NCBI RefSeq assembly: GCF_033568475.1 | Contig: NC_133122.1 | Span: forward strand, 149,496,861 to 149,560,860 | Source: Henckelia pumila | Taxonomy: Eukaryota; Streptophyta; Magnoliopsida; Lamiales; Gesneriaceae | Direction of reading: 5' to 3' | Length of the DNA: 64,000 nucleotides | The notes under the pieces: model-generated | Database searches by the model: none | The model's input: the letters and a program-made list of their open reading frames with translations, nothing else | What the model was told of the DNA's origin: nothing | Part shown: positions 1 through 12,260 of the stretch, piece after piece | Numbering within the stretch: the stretch's first letter is position 1 | How the letters are laid out: each line of letters begins with the position of its first letter | Program-made: the position numbers and the translations under genes

Positions 1-900
1 ATATTGAGACAAATGTTATAATTAAATGTATTAATATAAATAAGACAATGATAACTATTGATCAAAAAAAGCATCATATTGAATCTGTAAAGTTCTATAT
101 ATACTATTTTAATATAAATACAATAAATTAAAAAACTATTTTGATATAATCACTTTATTATTATTAAAATTATTAACCTATTTCTCACTATCACAATAAA
201 AATTACTTTTTTTTTTTTTGCAATATTTACATTTAGAAAAAATTTGTGCCAAACAAATATATGATAAATTAAAATATTTGACAATATAAAAATATTTTAC
301 CTCATTTCTCCAAATTAAATTATAGTAAAAAATAAAATTTGTTTCAAACAAATATATGAAAAATAAAAATATTTGACAATATAAAAATATTTTAACTCAT
401 TTTCCAAATTAAATTATAGTAAAAAATAAGGCACAAGATTGATATCAACTTAAAATAACATGTCATTTAACATAAAAAATATTGATAAAAATGTTATAAT
501 TAAATGTATTGAAATAAATAAGACAATAATAAGTATTGATCGAAGAGAGTGTCATATTATATTGAATTTGTAAAGTTTTTTTTATAAAAAAATTTGTAAA
601 GTTAACCTTTTATACTATTGTAATATAATTTATTTTAATTTATTTTCAAAACATCATATTGAATTTGTAAAGTTCTCTCTATTACAATCAATTAATAATC
701 ATTTCAAAAAAAAAACAATCAATTAATAAACTATTATGTTATAACTTCTTTATTATTATTGAAATCATTAACCCTATTTCTCACTATGACAATAAAAATA
801 ACTAATATTTTTTTGTTGCAATATTTACACTTAAAAAAAATTTGTGTCAAACAAATATATTAAAAGTAAAATATTTGAAAATATAAAAATATTGTAGCCA
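1..900. repeat. Degenerate direct duplication in AT-rich spacer
   Basis: Two related blocks lie in tandem, about 1-420 and about 478-900. Both contain the same ordered landmarks: a stretch around 'aagacaat' (positions about 43 and 523), 'catattgaat' followed by 'tgtaaagtt', 'ctatttctcacta' (about 178 and 774) and 'caaacaaatatat' (about 250 and 847). The second block is about 115 bp longer in the middle. Inside the first block a sub-unit of about 85 bp is itself duplicated (about 240-325 and 326-425). No coding potential is seen. This is probably an old repeat or a duplicated spacer. Confidence 0.6.
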
Positions 901-2295
901 AATATTATTTGTGAAATTTTATATTATATATTAAACATTGACTGTAAAAAAAATTAATTTTGAGATGATAATTGAATATAAATGATAATAAATACACTTC
1001 CATTACTCAAGATGCAATAAATTTTTCATTAAAGATGACTAAAATTCTAATCCCTTTTTGCCCTTGTTTTTTACCTCATTTTTCCATTATTGCCTACACA
1101 TATTTTTTTATCCATATACAATTTGAGGGCAAAATTATAAATTCACAATGAAAAACTTTGTCCATCATTCATACTTTTATAGTAGAAATAGATTATTACA
1201 AGTTGGTTCAATCGCAATCTAGAAGGTCCAAATGCTTGGGGTCTCCTCTTCGATGTCAATGAAATTCATCCATCCAATCGCAACTGAATGATCCTCGTAG
1301 TACTTATTTGCGGATACTCGTTCAATCTTGATCTAATGATTCTTATGGCATCCACACGATTCCTCGTTAATTCACTCGAAAACTTAACGCGCTCCCACGC
1401 ATATATTGAATATGTTCAACACTCTCAATTCACTCCAAACCATCATGGTTGCATTTCTATACGAAGAGAAAGACTCCTATGTTCCGATCAAGATCTACTG
1501 GTTCTGGTTGCGGGAACATGGAATGCGCCAATTTAATCGACCCTACAGTGTCATTCCATGTACATGCTAGTTAAACTATTTGCCACATAACCAAAGCACT
1601 TCAAACTATCCTTGCCCCATTTCTATATAAAGAAAAACTCCTCAACTTCTCCAAGTGATGCGAAGTGCCAAGTGTGCCTCTAAAACACCCAATACTAACA
1701 CGCCTAAATTAGTGAGCGAATTCAGGTCATATCAATTCCCAACACTATTATTGTATAAAATCAGGTTTAGTTTTATGTAAATGAGAGGATATTCCATGGT
1801 TCATAATTCAAGTTGATGAAATGCTTGATGGCTTAAAAACTGAGTGGGATCAGATGCGATGTACATTCAATTAGTATAACAGAAAGTGCAACTGTGGATG
1901 AAGCAGATGCTCACAAACTAACTATATCATGTGTAACACTGAGTACAGTAGAAGATGTCCAGAATCACAGGTGTCGGAGGATCCTAATGAAAGAAAAGAC
2001 GGCGATACCACATGTACAAGCTTTCGCTAGTTTCTAACGTAATCTAGGAACTTAACACACCAACCAATGATACCTTCAATTAGTTTGAAACCATTAAGCT
2101 TCTCTAGTAAATCTTGAAACCTATTTACAAAAACTTCAAGTCAGCCAAGGATTCGCCCCTGCAACGACAAAATCGCGAGAGCAAAATAACGTTTCATATA
2201 TGCACAATAAGCTAACAAACAAGTACGCTAGATAGGCATTTGGCAACAAGTTGAACTATTTACACAAGTGATGGTTCAGAAAAGTACCTTGAAAA
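901..2295. other. Intergenic and probable 3' UTR; no gene recognised
   Basis: Only short, unconvincing reading frames occur here, for example 1288-1536. The right part, roughly 2050-2295, is likely the 3' UTR of the minus-strand gene that ends at 2296. No repeat boundary or RNA gene was recognised. Confidence 0.4.
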
Positions 2296-5200
2296 TCATT
2301 CACTGCCAAAATCTTCAAAGCTTAAAGCCTCTGATATAGTGTCCAACCTCCTCATGTCTGCTGAAAACCGAAACACAACTATTTGATTTGTTTCGTTTTC
2401 TACTTCTTTTTTTTTTCTCAGGAACCATGCCTAGGGCGTAAAAAAAAAAAAGAGAAGTGGGAAATAAGCTTACCTTGCTGGTCATCCCTGAGACGAGGGC
2501 CCATGAAATTTGCATCGGTTCCCAGGAATGGAGATTTCGAATAGTTCTCCAGTATATCTGCAGAGATTTGGTAAAACATATAAGCCATAACACATGAAAA
2601 TCAACTACTCGACGAATTGGAGTTCATCAATGCAGAACACTAACCCGTACTGTTTGAAAAATCAGCTGTCAGGTCTGATAAACTGAAGTTTCGGGGGATT
2701 TGCCCCAAGAATCCAAAAGTATTCATCTCTGGGTCTAATATACTCTCATTCAGAGTGTGTGAACTGGGCTCTACCCCATCAAAGTGAGGAACAGATCCTT
2801 CTCCTATCACAGTACGTGATTCAAGAAGATTGCTCTCCGAACCAAACATAAATGGGGAATCACCTCCATAGCCGACTTCTGATTTGATCATACTCCCATT
2901 CATGCCTCGCAACATTACCGTGTTTGAGCCCTGAACCGACATCGTGTTTGATGGCATATCAATCCTTCCAGTATCACCCATCATATTGACAGCAACTGGC
3001 ATGCATGGTTGCATGGTCAGTGCCCCATTAGTGTAAGCATTAGGTACAACATTCATTGCTTGGAGCCTGTTTTCTGGCTTTATAGATAGTCCAGTAGGTT
3101 GTGGGGCTTGATATGCTTAAATATTGTATCATGCAAAACAAATTTTACTTCTCAAGTCAGAGCAGTTATATGATTGCTGATAAATATAATTACTCGTCAA
3201 AGCAATATTGAAATTCCAATATAAAGGTATACTATCAGCGAAAAAGTATTTCATTCATGTAAAGCACCTTAGCTCCAGGCATCAGACTCATTCGCGCATG
3301 TGTGTGTGTGTTATATGCATGTATATGCGTGTAGACAGAACATAAGAATAAACAAATATCAAGCAAACCCGCAATAATACTTCGAATATAATTTGAGTAC
3401 ATTATAAAAATTAAAAATTTAAAACCAACACATAATATGATAGTTCCAAGCATTGTAATTTGTGCATATCCAAATCCAAAAATAAAAATTATGATTCAAT
3501 TTTACACTCCAAACATAAAAGTAAACAACACATAAAATTCAACAATCTAACAATTTCACTGTCCATATGTATAGTAATTTATAGTCACTATGTTAACTAA
3601 CTATTTCAAAAATGACTTCAAATCAAAATTGTCAAGAGAGATATTACCGTCAACAGATTCAAATTCAATACAAACTTGTTTTTTTCCCTCAATTCTAGTT
3701 TTTTTTTTCTAATTTTAATAATTTTAAATTAAAAAAACTTCAAATTCTCAAAAAATTAAAAAATTAAAATAACCAATGCAATCAACACATGCCCATCAGC
3801 CAAGTCAAATACATGATCCAGATTTTTCTATTTTAATTCCAAAAACTCCAATTGAAGCATTTAGATACACACCTCTCCCAAGTATCTGTAGCAGCCGACA
3901 TGATACTTTGCCATGTTTTAAACTATCCGTGCATCATACACAAAATTTTTGATTAAAATCAGACTTACTTGATTGAACATTAGTTCCATTTGACGGAGGA
4001 ATACGAGTTGCTCCGGATGAACATATTTCGTGCATTAGTTCAACTTGTCTTTCCAGCAGCTGATTGAATCGTAAGATCTGGTCCTTAATTATCAGCCTCA
4101 GATGATATGCCTTGAAAAAATCCTGATTTTCTGCTTCAAGTTTCTGCCACACTGGAACATGGCCCAGATGATAATACAATGAGTTAGCAAACTAAACATC
4201 CAATTATGGAAGGGTATGAAGAATAAAGACATAAAAATCCCCTATAACATACTCAAATAATTTTTCGAAATAAATGGTATTTCAATCACCAGAGAAGCTA
4301 TCTTAGATAGAATAAAGTTGTGGGTTGTGATCTATTTACTAGAATTAAGTTAAGACCGCGTAACTGAAAGAATAGAAACAACTTAAGGCCCCCATAACTC
4401 AAATATTCTTTCCTGCTTTTAAGACATAAGAAATGCTATAAGGAGTATATTTGAAGGTTGAGCTTGTCTTTTCATGTCTGAGACCCTATTGTGAAAGCCT
4501 TGAGTCCTTACTTTGAGATTTTTCTTGTCTCAGTAGAACATGTTGATGGGCTAGCGGCCTATTGAAACAAAATACACTTATCAATACTAAGTGCTACAAG
4601 CCCATCAGATGTCAACCAAAACTTTGCAATTTGAAGAACAGAAATATCACAGAGCTGGGGAATCCAGATAGCTTTAGACCATTATGATTGGGTTAAGGGA
4701 TAAAGGAACTTTGGACCACGTCCCCATCATATATGCGCTAATCCTGATGCTCTAACTATGTCTTAAATGAAAGAGAGATTGATTCCTTTCCCAGGAGTAC
4801 AGGACTTTAATTCCTTTGTATGACCTTGAGAACAGTGAATGTCTTTTAACTTTGTGAGTGCTTGTAAAGTGTCGAGTTAACAACAATGTAAAAGGCTGTA
4901 GCAGTGACGAGAATGTGCAGATTCGTAGAAGATGAAGACAAATGAAAAGAATTGCAGAGAATGAATTATTGTAACATGCAGGTCTGTGACAGTTAAAATT
5001 TAAAAATATTCAGACAGAAGGTCACAAATTTGAACATATTCAGAAGAGGGCCATTTTTTTCAAAATTTCTCTGCAACTCCACAGTCTCCTTAATGTGAAT
5101 AATAACGTTACGATAAGAATATTTACCAACAACTAGACGCAGCAAAAATGATTCTCAAGCACGATGCTTAAATCAACTACCTAAAAACAAGCATAAACCG

Positions 5201-6361
5201 GAGGATGAAAAAGTTAACAAGAAGAAAGGAAATGAAATACCAAGTTCAGTGAAACCGGGCTCAATTTTCGCCTGCTGTAAAAGGGTACTCATAACTTCAC
5301 CCTGACTCATGTAAAGCTGAAGGCACCTTTCTATGAGATTTTGAACCTGTTACCATAGAGAGAACATGAGGTTTGCAGAAATGGTTACACATTGAAGTAC
5401 CAATTAATATAGCTTTAGATTCGGTGCTCAAACCTGACTAGACAAAACCATTCATCACACACCAAAACAGGTAAAAAAAGTCGACAACTCAACTTTACAA
5501 AACAATTTTATGAAGCCCAAGACAAAAAATCCATTCCATATCGAATATGCCTACACAGTACACATCACAATGTCTGAGTAACTACTAAAATTCTCTCTCA
5601 TTTACCTTGCATATAATCATTGTCATGATAAAACAAACCAAAATTCTCTGCACAAGCAACTCATCTACCTTCCATTTCAGAATATATGTTTCAGATTGTC
5701 CGTGCACTGACTTCAGTTGCTTATCAGAGAGAATGAATTATTCTGTCTACCAACACTCAAATATTCTCAACTTAAGAAGTTTCGAATCTCTAGCATTGTT
5801 TAAAAACCTCCCATATCATAAAGAAAATTTTTTAAAGTGCAACCATGATATGCTTGTCCTTTCAGCTTTCAAGGTGGTTTTTTTGCTCCACTTTTCTTTA
5901 TCAGTCATAGGGATCTATCCTATATCAAATATTCCCACATTGCTATGATTCGAGAACTTATCTTGTATTAGGACTGAATACCAAACAAATTATATAAATT
6001 ACAATACAGTTGATAGGGTAGCACAAAGATTTGTATAGGAATTTAAGGTGAAATAAAGGAAAAATATCCACTTCTAGAGTTACAACCATAAACTTTTTTA
6101 GTAACAATTGACGTACTGCTCACAGCTCACCCACATGCTATTCAGCTATTGTACACCCACACGGCCACACTCATGTTTATCATTAACATAATAACTCAAA
6201 GCACATTCCTGAACATATCATCCATCTCTTCCACGAAAAATGAGAACAGTTTACCAAAATACAGAGCAAAATCACAAACACAATAAAATTATAGCAATGA
6301 AATAGAACCTTACAAGCTGTATATCTTGTACTGAGACTCTTCTAACATCTCCATTAGACAT
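2296..6361 (-). CDS. Plant-specific A_thal_3526 (TIGR01589/PF09713) family protein, six exons
   Basis: The coding exons on the minus strand are 6314-6361, 5241-5346, 3969-4151, 2645-3115, 2474-2557 and 2296-2360. They total 957 nt, giving 318 residues plus TGA, and every junction is GT...AG. The N-terminal 90 or so residues carry the plant-only domain of unknown function: a DVRRVSVQDIQLVQNLIER start, then a cysteine-containing LQLYMSQ segment, IEPGFTELVWQKLE, and a helical part ending near QLLERQVELM. The rest is low-complexity, rich in Asn, Ser, Gly and Met, with acidic Asp/Glu patches and a C-terminal LSFEDFGSE. The start is the ATG directly after the 5' UTR intron acceptor. Exon 4 could begin at 3115 or 9 nt later, since both acceptors keep the frame. 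Family function is unknown to me. The disordered, acidic C-terminal part might suggest a nuclear or regulatory role, but that is inference. Confidence 0.9.
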
Positions 6362-6373
6362 TTTGCAAGTTCA

Positions 6374-7442
6374 CTGAGACAATACAATTAGGAGGCCAAT
6401 ATATCATGCCACAACAGCTCAGCCACAGAACACGATAACTTCGACTTTGTTTATCAATCTTGATGTGAAATCTACACTGCCTGGAACCATTGTTCAATAT
6501 ATTAGGAGATTAAGTACAGCAAACCTATGGATAATAATACAGTAAGAAGAGGCAATTCTACCAATATACAATGCATGAGCAGAAGGTCTCAGGAGCTCGA
6601 GCTTGTGCCTTGGTAGGACAAATGATAAATAACATAGTATCAATCAAGAGTATCATGGCATAAAACTCTTGGTTTGCAAACCCTTTAAATTATGTTAAGT
6701 TGGCATCGTGTGTGTTTTTTCGCTTTAGTCACCCGATCCTACTCCTCCATAAGCTATATCTTTTTAGAAAAAAACTGGTTTTTACCAAAAGGAAGAAGAC
6801 AAACACATTCGTGCTTAGAAGTACAAAATATCAACATGTACGGTTGGAAATCCTGGTTATTCAAGAATGTGGTCTTACCAAATTCCTACAAAGTAAAGAT
6901 CATCTAGTTCTAATAATTCATAGCGCACGCTCACAAATTTATCTGGATATATTTCAAAGTTATTTCTTAGTTGTTTCCACCCTTTTTCTCTCTTCGTAAT
7001 AAAAGCTTTCAAGAAAATTTAATCCAACAAACCAAGAAAAAGACTCATTTCCCAATATCGACCCCCTTACCTGAATCAGATAGCCAATATGAACATCATT
7101 CACAAGTTAAAATAAGAATGCATTCTACAAATAAGGGTTCACCCTTCAAAACTAAAACCAGCTGAGAAAAAAATCATCACAAAAAAAACTTCGTAAAATT
7201 TCAACACCGCCACCATAAAAATTCAAAATCAAGATCACAGAATCCCTTTAAACTCGGATATGATCCCGTAAACGATAAACGCAAAAAATTAATCTCCAGG
7301 GGAAAAAGATCATGAAAAACAGAAAAAGAATCACGCATGCAAATCACACAATCACAGAAGAAAGTGGATGGAAAAAACGAAGATTAAACCCTCACAAACA
7401 CGTGAAAGCACAAATATTTACAAATTGGCAAATTCAATTCAC
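6374..7442 (-). other. Probable 5' UTR intron of the A_thal_3526-family gene
   Basis: Read on the minus strand, a CAG|GTGAAT donor lies at 7442. A pyrimidine-rich stretch ending TTGTCTCAG gives an acceptor at 6374-6375, only 12 bases before the ATG at 6361. Transcription would then start upstream of about 7443, near 7450-7600. The reading frames inside this span (5607-5948 is in intron 1; 6692-7165 is in this intron) are not genes. Confidence 0.6.
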
Positions 7443-7599
7443 CTGAAAATTGTTGGGTTTTCTCGCTTTTTTCCTCACACGGCAATTTCGGTTGCAAGCG
7501 AATATTTTTCGGGGAAGAGGAAGTGATGGGCTTTGCTCAAATGGGTCGCGTTTCGATGTATTTTAATGTTTTTTTCACACAGTAATAATTCCAGCGAAG

Positions 7600-8326
7600 A
7601 ATATGTTGTTGCCAAATAAACGTACAACGCTTAATCCGCAACGTACAATAAATAAAATCCAATTGCATACACTGGCATTTAAAAAATTCCCCTGGCGTTA
7701 TCTATAAAGGAAAAAGTACAAATGCCAACTATATATTAAATATGGCTGCGGTTAGTCAAAACACAAACTTCCACACTACTTTTTCTTTAATTGTCACGTT
7801 TGTTTTTTCATATTCAATAAAATTAAAATTATGGCAAAACTCTTGTGAGATAATTTTATAGATTAATAATTTTGTGAAATGAATTTTATATTTAAATTGA
7901 TTTATTAAAAATAATTTTTTTATGTTAAAAATATTATTTTTTAATATAAATAAGAGTCGGATCGATTTGTCTTATAAATATAGATTTGTAAAATCGTTTC
8001 ACAGAAATCTTATTCTAAAACTATATGTATAAATAAATCACCAATAAATATTGAACATTTTGTAAAAATTTGTTCAACGTTGATGTCAAAGTTTGTCACG
8101 TGTGGTATACCAACTTTTATGAATTTATCTATATTAATTTCGGGATTTTCCCTAAGTTAAATGGCTCGATAGCTTCAAGTATTAAATTTAACTTTTAGTT
8201 GTGATTTTTTTTCCATATTTCGAAATGAAAAAAATCTAGATAAGAATTAAGGTTCTGATATAGGAACTATGAAGTAAATGAGTTATTCTATTATCGATCG
8301 TATCTTTATATTTCAACGTAAGTTGA
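7600..8326. other. AT-rich spacer with a dispersed-repeat fragment
   Basis: No gene is seen. About 7830-8010 contains the phrase pattern 'ttttgtgagat ... ggatcgatttgtct ... ttcacag', which recurs in other spacers of this window (about 15515-15935, 24395-24520, 27880-28050, 49070-49215, 50390-50510). It is probably a small non-autonomous transposon family. Confidence 0.35.
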
Positions 8327-8479
8327 TATAATGTAGTACCCTGATTTTTAAATAAGCTAATCAATTGTCTAAAAAAGTTTAATTAGTCAAAATATGATTA
8401 AAAAATCCTCAATTGGGTTTAATGAGTTGAAAATAAGATTCAGGACGATAAAAAATGATCCAGAGGGCCCCAAGTGTCT

Positions 8480-8822
8480 GGACAGTTCGGAAGCTCCAGA
8501 GAGTAGATCAGAAGCTCCGAATTGGTTCGGAAGTGGATGGTGAAGATCATATGTACCGAGCAGTTTGGACGTTTTGAACTACAGATCGGAAGGTTTGATC
8601 TCCTTCCAACAAATAGTTATGGGTTTTCTGATTGGTTATTAGACGAGGGTGAGTTCAGAAGCTCCGATCCCAAGTTCAGAAGCTCCGAACTCCGTCGGCA
8701 GCTTGAGTTGTCTAATCACAGGATACACGTTCGGTGAGCAGAGATCGGAAGCTCCGATTAAAAGATCAGAAGCTCCAAACGCCGATCGAAATGTTCGATC
8801 CCCAGTTCGAAAATTCTGAACT
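8480..8822 (+). repeat. Array of near-palindromic GATCGGAAGCTCCGATC-like motifs
   Basis: About nine variants of (A/T)GATC(G/A)GAAGCTCCGA(T/A)C occur, near 8488, 8508, 8583, 8653, 8673, 8743, 8764, 8784 and 8804. Most are nearly self-complementary. They lie immediately upstream of the TATA box at about 8828 of the solo LTR, that is, in its U3 region. Position and symmetry suggest repeated protein-binding sites, but that is inference. Confidence 0.7.
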
Positions 8823-8825
8823 CCG

Positions 8826-8839
8826 CCTATAAATATAGG
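8826..8839 (+). promoter_or_regulatory. TATA box of solo LTR
   Basis: CCTATAAATATAGG, itself palindromic, is followed about 30 bases later by TTCAAATTCTCATTTCC and a CT-rich tract typical of an LTR transcript start. Confidence 0.65.
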
Positions 8840-9881
8840 CCGAGGCATGCATTTTCAAATTCTCATTTCCAAGTTTCCTCTCTCATTCCAATCTATATGT
8901 AAGGGCTTCTAAGCGTCGTCTTGAGGTCGGACAATAACGAAGCGCTACCGGGATCATAGCGAAGCTGTGTCTGGAGTTTGAGGTCATCGCCAATAGTGGG
9001 TTGACGACAGACACATGTATAAGTCTAGACTCTAATTAGATTTTGAGAGCAATTATCAGTATAATTAAGTTTTTTAGTATGCAATTAGTGATATGATAAT
9101 TACTTGCTTATAGATTTAGACTTGTGAGCCAGAGTTGCTAGGTTGGTTGATTAGAGGTACTAACATACTATCCGAGATATCCTGTTTGAGTATGCATGTT
9201 CTATGTTTATATGTTATATGTCATGTTTATGTACATATATTATGTCATGATTATTATGATGCATACATTATTGTGTTGAACTTGTACTTTGATATAACCC
9301 GTAGTGGGGTCGCCCAGCCCCGTATTATTGAGTATATGGTTGGACCCGTTAGTACGTGATCAAGTCACCGATATCCACAGATTCTTTCTGGTGTGTGAGC
9401 CACCTCATGATGCGACGGCACAGAGTGTTACATACAATGGCGCCACTTGACTGAGCAGAGTTTTACCATGGTATGTAACATTCATAGCATGTGTATACTT
9501 ATACTTTCGTATATTTGTATTAACATTCATAGCATGTGTATACTCATACTTTCGTTCTGAACGTTGTTATCACTCACGTCTTCGGTTTTGTCTTGGACAC
9601 CCCATTCCACGAAACATAACTTAGGTTGGACAGACTCGAAAAGAGCGGTCGTTGAGGTTGCAGTTGTTCTTTGGGTAGGGTTTGTTTCCAGTCTCAGGTT
9701 GATAGTATTTCAATACTGTCTTCGATGGGGTTGTATAAACTATATTTCACCTTGGGTTTTAGGACCGGTTGATCTGTTGTAAGATTACTTTCCACTGTTT
9801 TAATTCGTATTTTTACTTTAAGATTTGATTGTATGTTATTATTGTTATGTAGATGATCCGAGAGCTAGTCACTACATATAA

Positions 9882-10232
9882 CATGTTAATAGATTCCAAG
9901 ACTAAAATTTCATCCTAGTATAATAGGAGAAAACAATGAATTATAGGGAAAACAGTGAATTATGAAGTTGATATAACGTAAGTTGAATGATAGTAATTTT
10001 CATGATTTATTTTATTTTTTTTAAAAAAAATAAAAATAAGAGCATTGGCCGTCCCAGATATGGTTTACATAGCACAATTGACAGGAAAAATCGGATCTAT
10101 CCTAAACATAACAAATGGGTGGGCTCTTAAGGCCGTTACTGAATGGCAAGACCTTGGCCCGTCAGGATAAAAGTTGAAGGCCCGAGTTCTCTTCCAGGCC
10201 CAACTACACCTCATTGTCTATAATAATCATTG
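9882..10232. other. Short spacer, nothing recognised
   Basis: Mixed-composition DNA lies between the solo LTR and the next element. There is no convincing reading frame or repeat boundary. Confidence 0.4.
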
Positions 10233-10237
10233 ATGAC

Positions 10238-11598
10238 TGACTGCTTAATTCGGTATTTACTAGCAAGTACACTAGGTCAAGTTATAGTAAATAGACAGAG
10301 AGTCCAAGTATCGATCTCACAGGAACTATTGTCAATTCTCAAGATTTGATTATTTTACTTAATCTAGACAAAATAATAGAAAAGAGTGCGAAGAATTAAA
10401 TAAAAATTTAATTACTAAAAACGATAATAAAAAATAGCATAAATAATAAATTTAATTAAAATAAGACAACCAAGATACACGAAGGTACCAAACAAATTAT
10501 GCAAACAAGTGGCAAATCAAGGATTCAGATTTAATCTTAAATCACGACGAATTCTCCTAATTTATAACAGTCTATTTCTAAAACAGATAAACTTATTCAA
10601 ATATTGACGGATCAATCTTTCATAATTTAAATCAAATTCAAATGCATTAGGAATTATAAGAATTCAGTTTTCACCTAAAACCGCACAATGAAATCGAATA
10701 CTATTTCTAGTCAATTTAACCTTGTGTTGATTAATGAAGTGATAGAAATTTATTCCTCCTCTGTTGACTTGGAATCAATTAATAAACAAGCAAAAAATTG
10801 ATCAGATTATTCACAAGACAAATTTAAATCCAAAAATCAATAATCTAGATGAAAATCAAAAAATCCCAAATCAAAATCCACATGTTCAACATGAAATTAT
10901 TCGGCCCAATCTCGCCGTCTTGGTCGAAGAAAAACTATTCAATAATTGAAAATAATAATTCAAAAATAAAATAAAAAATTAGAAGAAACTAGAATGGAGT
11001 GTTTTTCAAATCTTCAACCTCCGCCCTAGCCGTCTCACGATCTCTGTGTGCGATTCGAACCCTTCTCATGTATGTTAATCTTCTATTTATATGGCTTGAA
11101 AAGCCCACGAAATAAATCCCGGCAAAATAATACTTTTAGTTTCCGAAAATTCTATTTTTCTGATTCTGCGACATGCACGGACCCTGGACATGGGTCCGTG
11201 CATAGGTCCATGTATTAAATTTTCGTTGCCAAAATTTTATCCGAACCCATGTCTGGGGTCCGTGAATGTGTCCTTTCCAATGTGCAACATTCTTGAAAAA
11301 ATCATATCTCGAGTTCTAGCCGTCGGATCAAGCCGAATTTGGACAGAGACTTTAAAACATCTTGAACTTTAATTTGAACGATGGAGATCGGATTTGGATC
11401 TCTTTATCATTAAATAAATTTTTGACCATTGCTGCTCTGTAATTCATTTTTCAAAAATCCATTTTCCTACAAAATTAACCCGGAGAGTGAAATGACATAT
11501 AAACAATAAATCACCTAAAAACACACATAAAACAATATGACTGAATGCAAACTAGACATAAAATTACACAAAATAATGCACACAAAATGTGGTTATCA
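10238..11598 (-). repeat. 3' LTR (left) of the Athila-like element
   Basis: 1361 bp, TG...CA ends. It is homologous throughout to 14092-15478. Shared landmarks include 'ttctatttatatggcttgaaaagccc' and a GGACCC-rich stretch near 11170-11270. Short reading frames inside it (10764-10949, 11190-11372) have broken counterparts in the other LTR and are not genes. Confidence 0.85.
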
Positions 11599-11640
11599 AT
11601 TCCCACATACTTAACTCTTGCTCGCCCTCGAGCAAGACAA
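11599..11640 (-). promoter_or_regulatory. Polypurine tract and adjacent 8-bp-stem hairpin
   Basis: Read on the minus strand, the tract ends TTAAGTATGTGGGAAT directly before the 3' LTR. Just upstream, 11617-11636 forms a perfect hairpin: CTTGCTCG and CGAGCAAG arms around a 4-base loop. A 'TGCTCGAGGxCGAGCAA ... TTAAGTxTGGGG' arrangement is, to my knowledge, typical of Athila/Tat elements at this place. Confidence 0.65.
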
Positions 11641-11984
11641 ACAATGCAATAATCACACAACAAAACAAAAAAGTAAGAAAAATTCATGGGAATTTGCCTC
11701 AGATAAGTATTATGCCAAACTTAAAACACCCTCAACTCTTCACAATACACCCTTAGTTTAACGTGAACATGTGTGTCTGCGATGTCATTCCAGTTCTATG
11801 CAACTTAGACAGAATCCGTTTGAAGATTGCTTAGCGACCTATTAACACATCAGTACAAAGGTCACTCGCATGCTTCCATTCCTCCCAATTACCTCTAACA
11901 AAACACACATTCCTTGAGATAAATTATTACGCACCGCCGAATTTTGCACCCGAAAATTTTAAATCCCCAATAATTACCCGCAAA

Positions 11985-12260
11985 CTTAGTTATATTTGTG
12001 ATAGGATTTGAATTTCAATCTCTTCGTCTATAGCCCGGATGAAGCATTAACCCCATTGAATCCGCAAACTTAGTTTCAGACTAGGCGATTAGGATTTCAA
12101 TCCCTTGCCCGAAACCCGGATGGAGCTGTTATTATTTTTTTCCAACAATTAAATTTTTAATTTTTATAGATGTGCAACCCCATTTATTCCGCATACTTAG
12201 CCTAAGAAAAGGTAATTAGGATTTCAATTCCTCGTCAATGACCCGGATGGAGTTGAATTT
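11985..12260 (-). repeat. Three-copy imperfect tandem repeat inside Athila-like element
   Basis: Three units begin at about 11987, 12060 and 12188. Each has CCGCA(A/T)ACTTAG, then a variable stretch, GATTTCAAT(C/T), and CCGGATG(A/G)AG. Spacing grows from about 73 to about 128 bp because of A/T-rich insertions. The repeat lies in the non-coding part between the gag-like frame and the 3' LTR. Confidence 0.65.

Larger units (their letters stand above)
8332..9876 (+). mobile_element. Solo LTR with TATAA target-site duplication
   Basis: The segment starts TGTAGTACCC and ends CACTACA, so the ends form a perfect 6-bp inverted repeat (TGTAGT/ACTACA). The five bases before it (8327-8331) and after it (9877-9881) are both TATAA. 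Length is 1545 bp. A TATA box (CCTATAAATATAGG, about 8826-8839) sits mid-element and is followed by a pyrimidine-rich probable transcript start, as expected for U3-R-U5 on the plus strand. No internal retroelement domains are attached. A 45-bp tandem duplication occurs at about 9477-9560. The style is that of a Ty3/gypsy LTR; the lineage is not determined. Confidence 0.85.

Noticed and set aside
1288-1536. 82-residue plus-strand frame
   Set aside because: No family features, no recognisable promoter or splice context; likely chance.
1799-1930. Phrase resembling a copia gag fragment ('gatggcttaaaaactgagtggga')
   Set aside because: Too short and without neighbouring LTR or domain support.
5607-7165. 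Several plus-strand frames (5607-5948, 6692-6999, 6971-7165)
   Set aside because: They are antisense and fall within introns of the minus-strand A_thal_3526-family gene.
11985-12260. Regularly spaced repeats that could suggest a CRISPR-like array
   Set aside because: The repeats are imperfect, spacing is irregular, the DNA is a plant retrotransposon and no cas-type genes exist.
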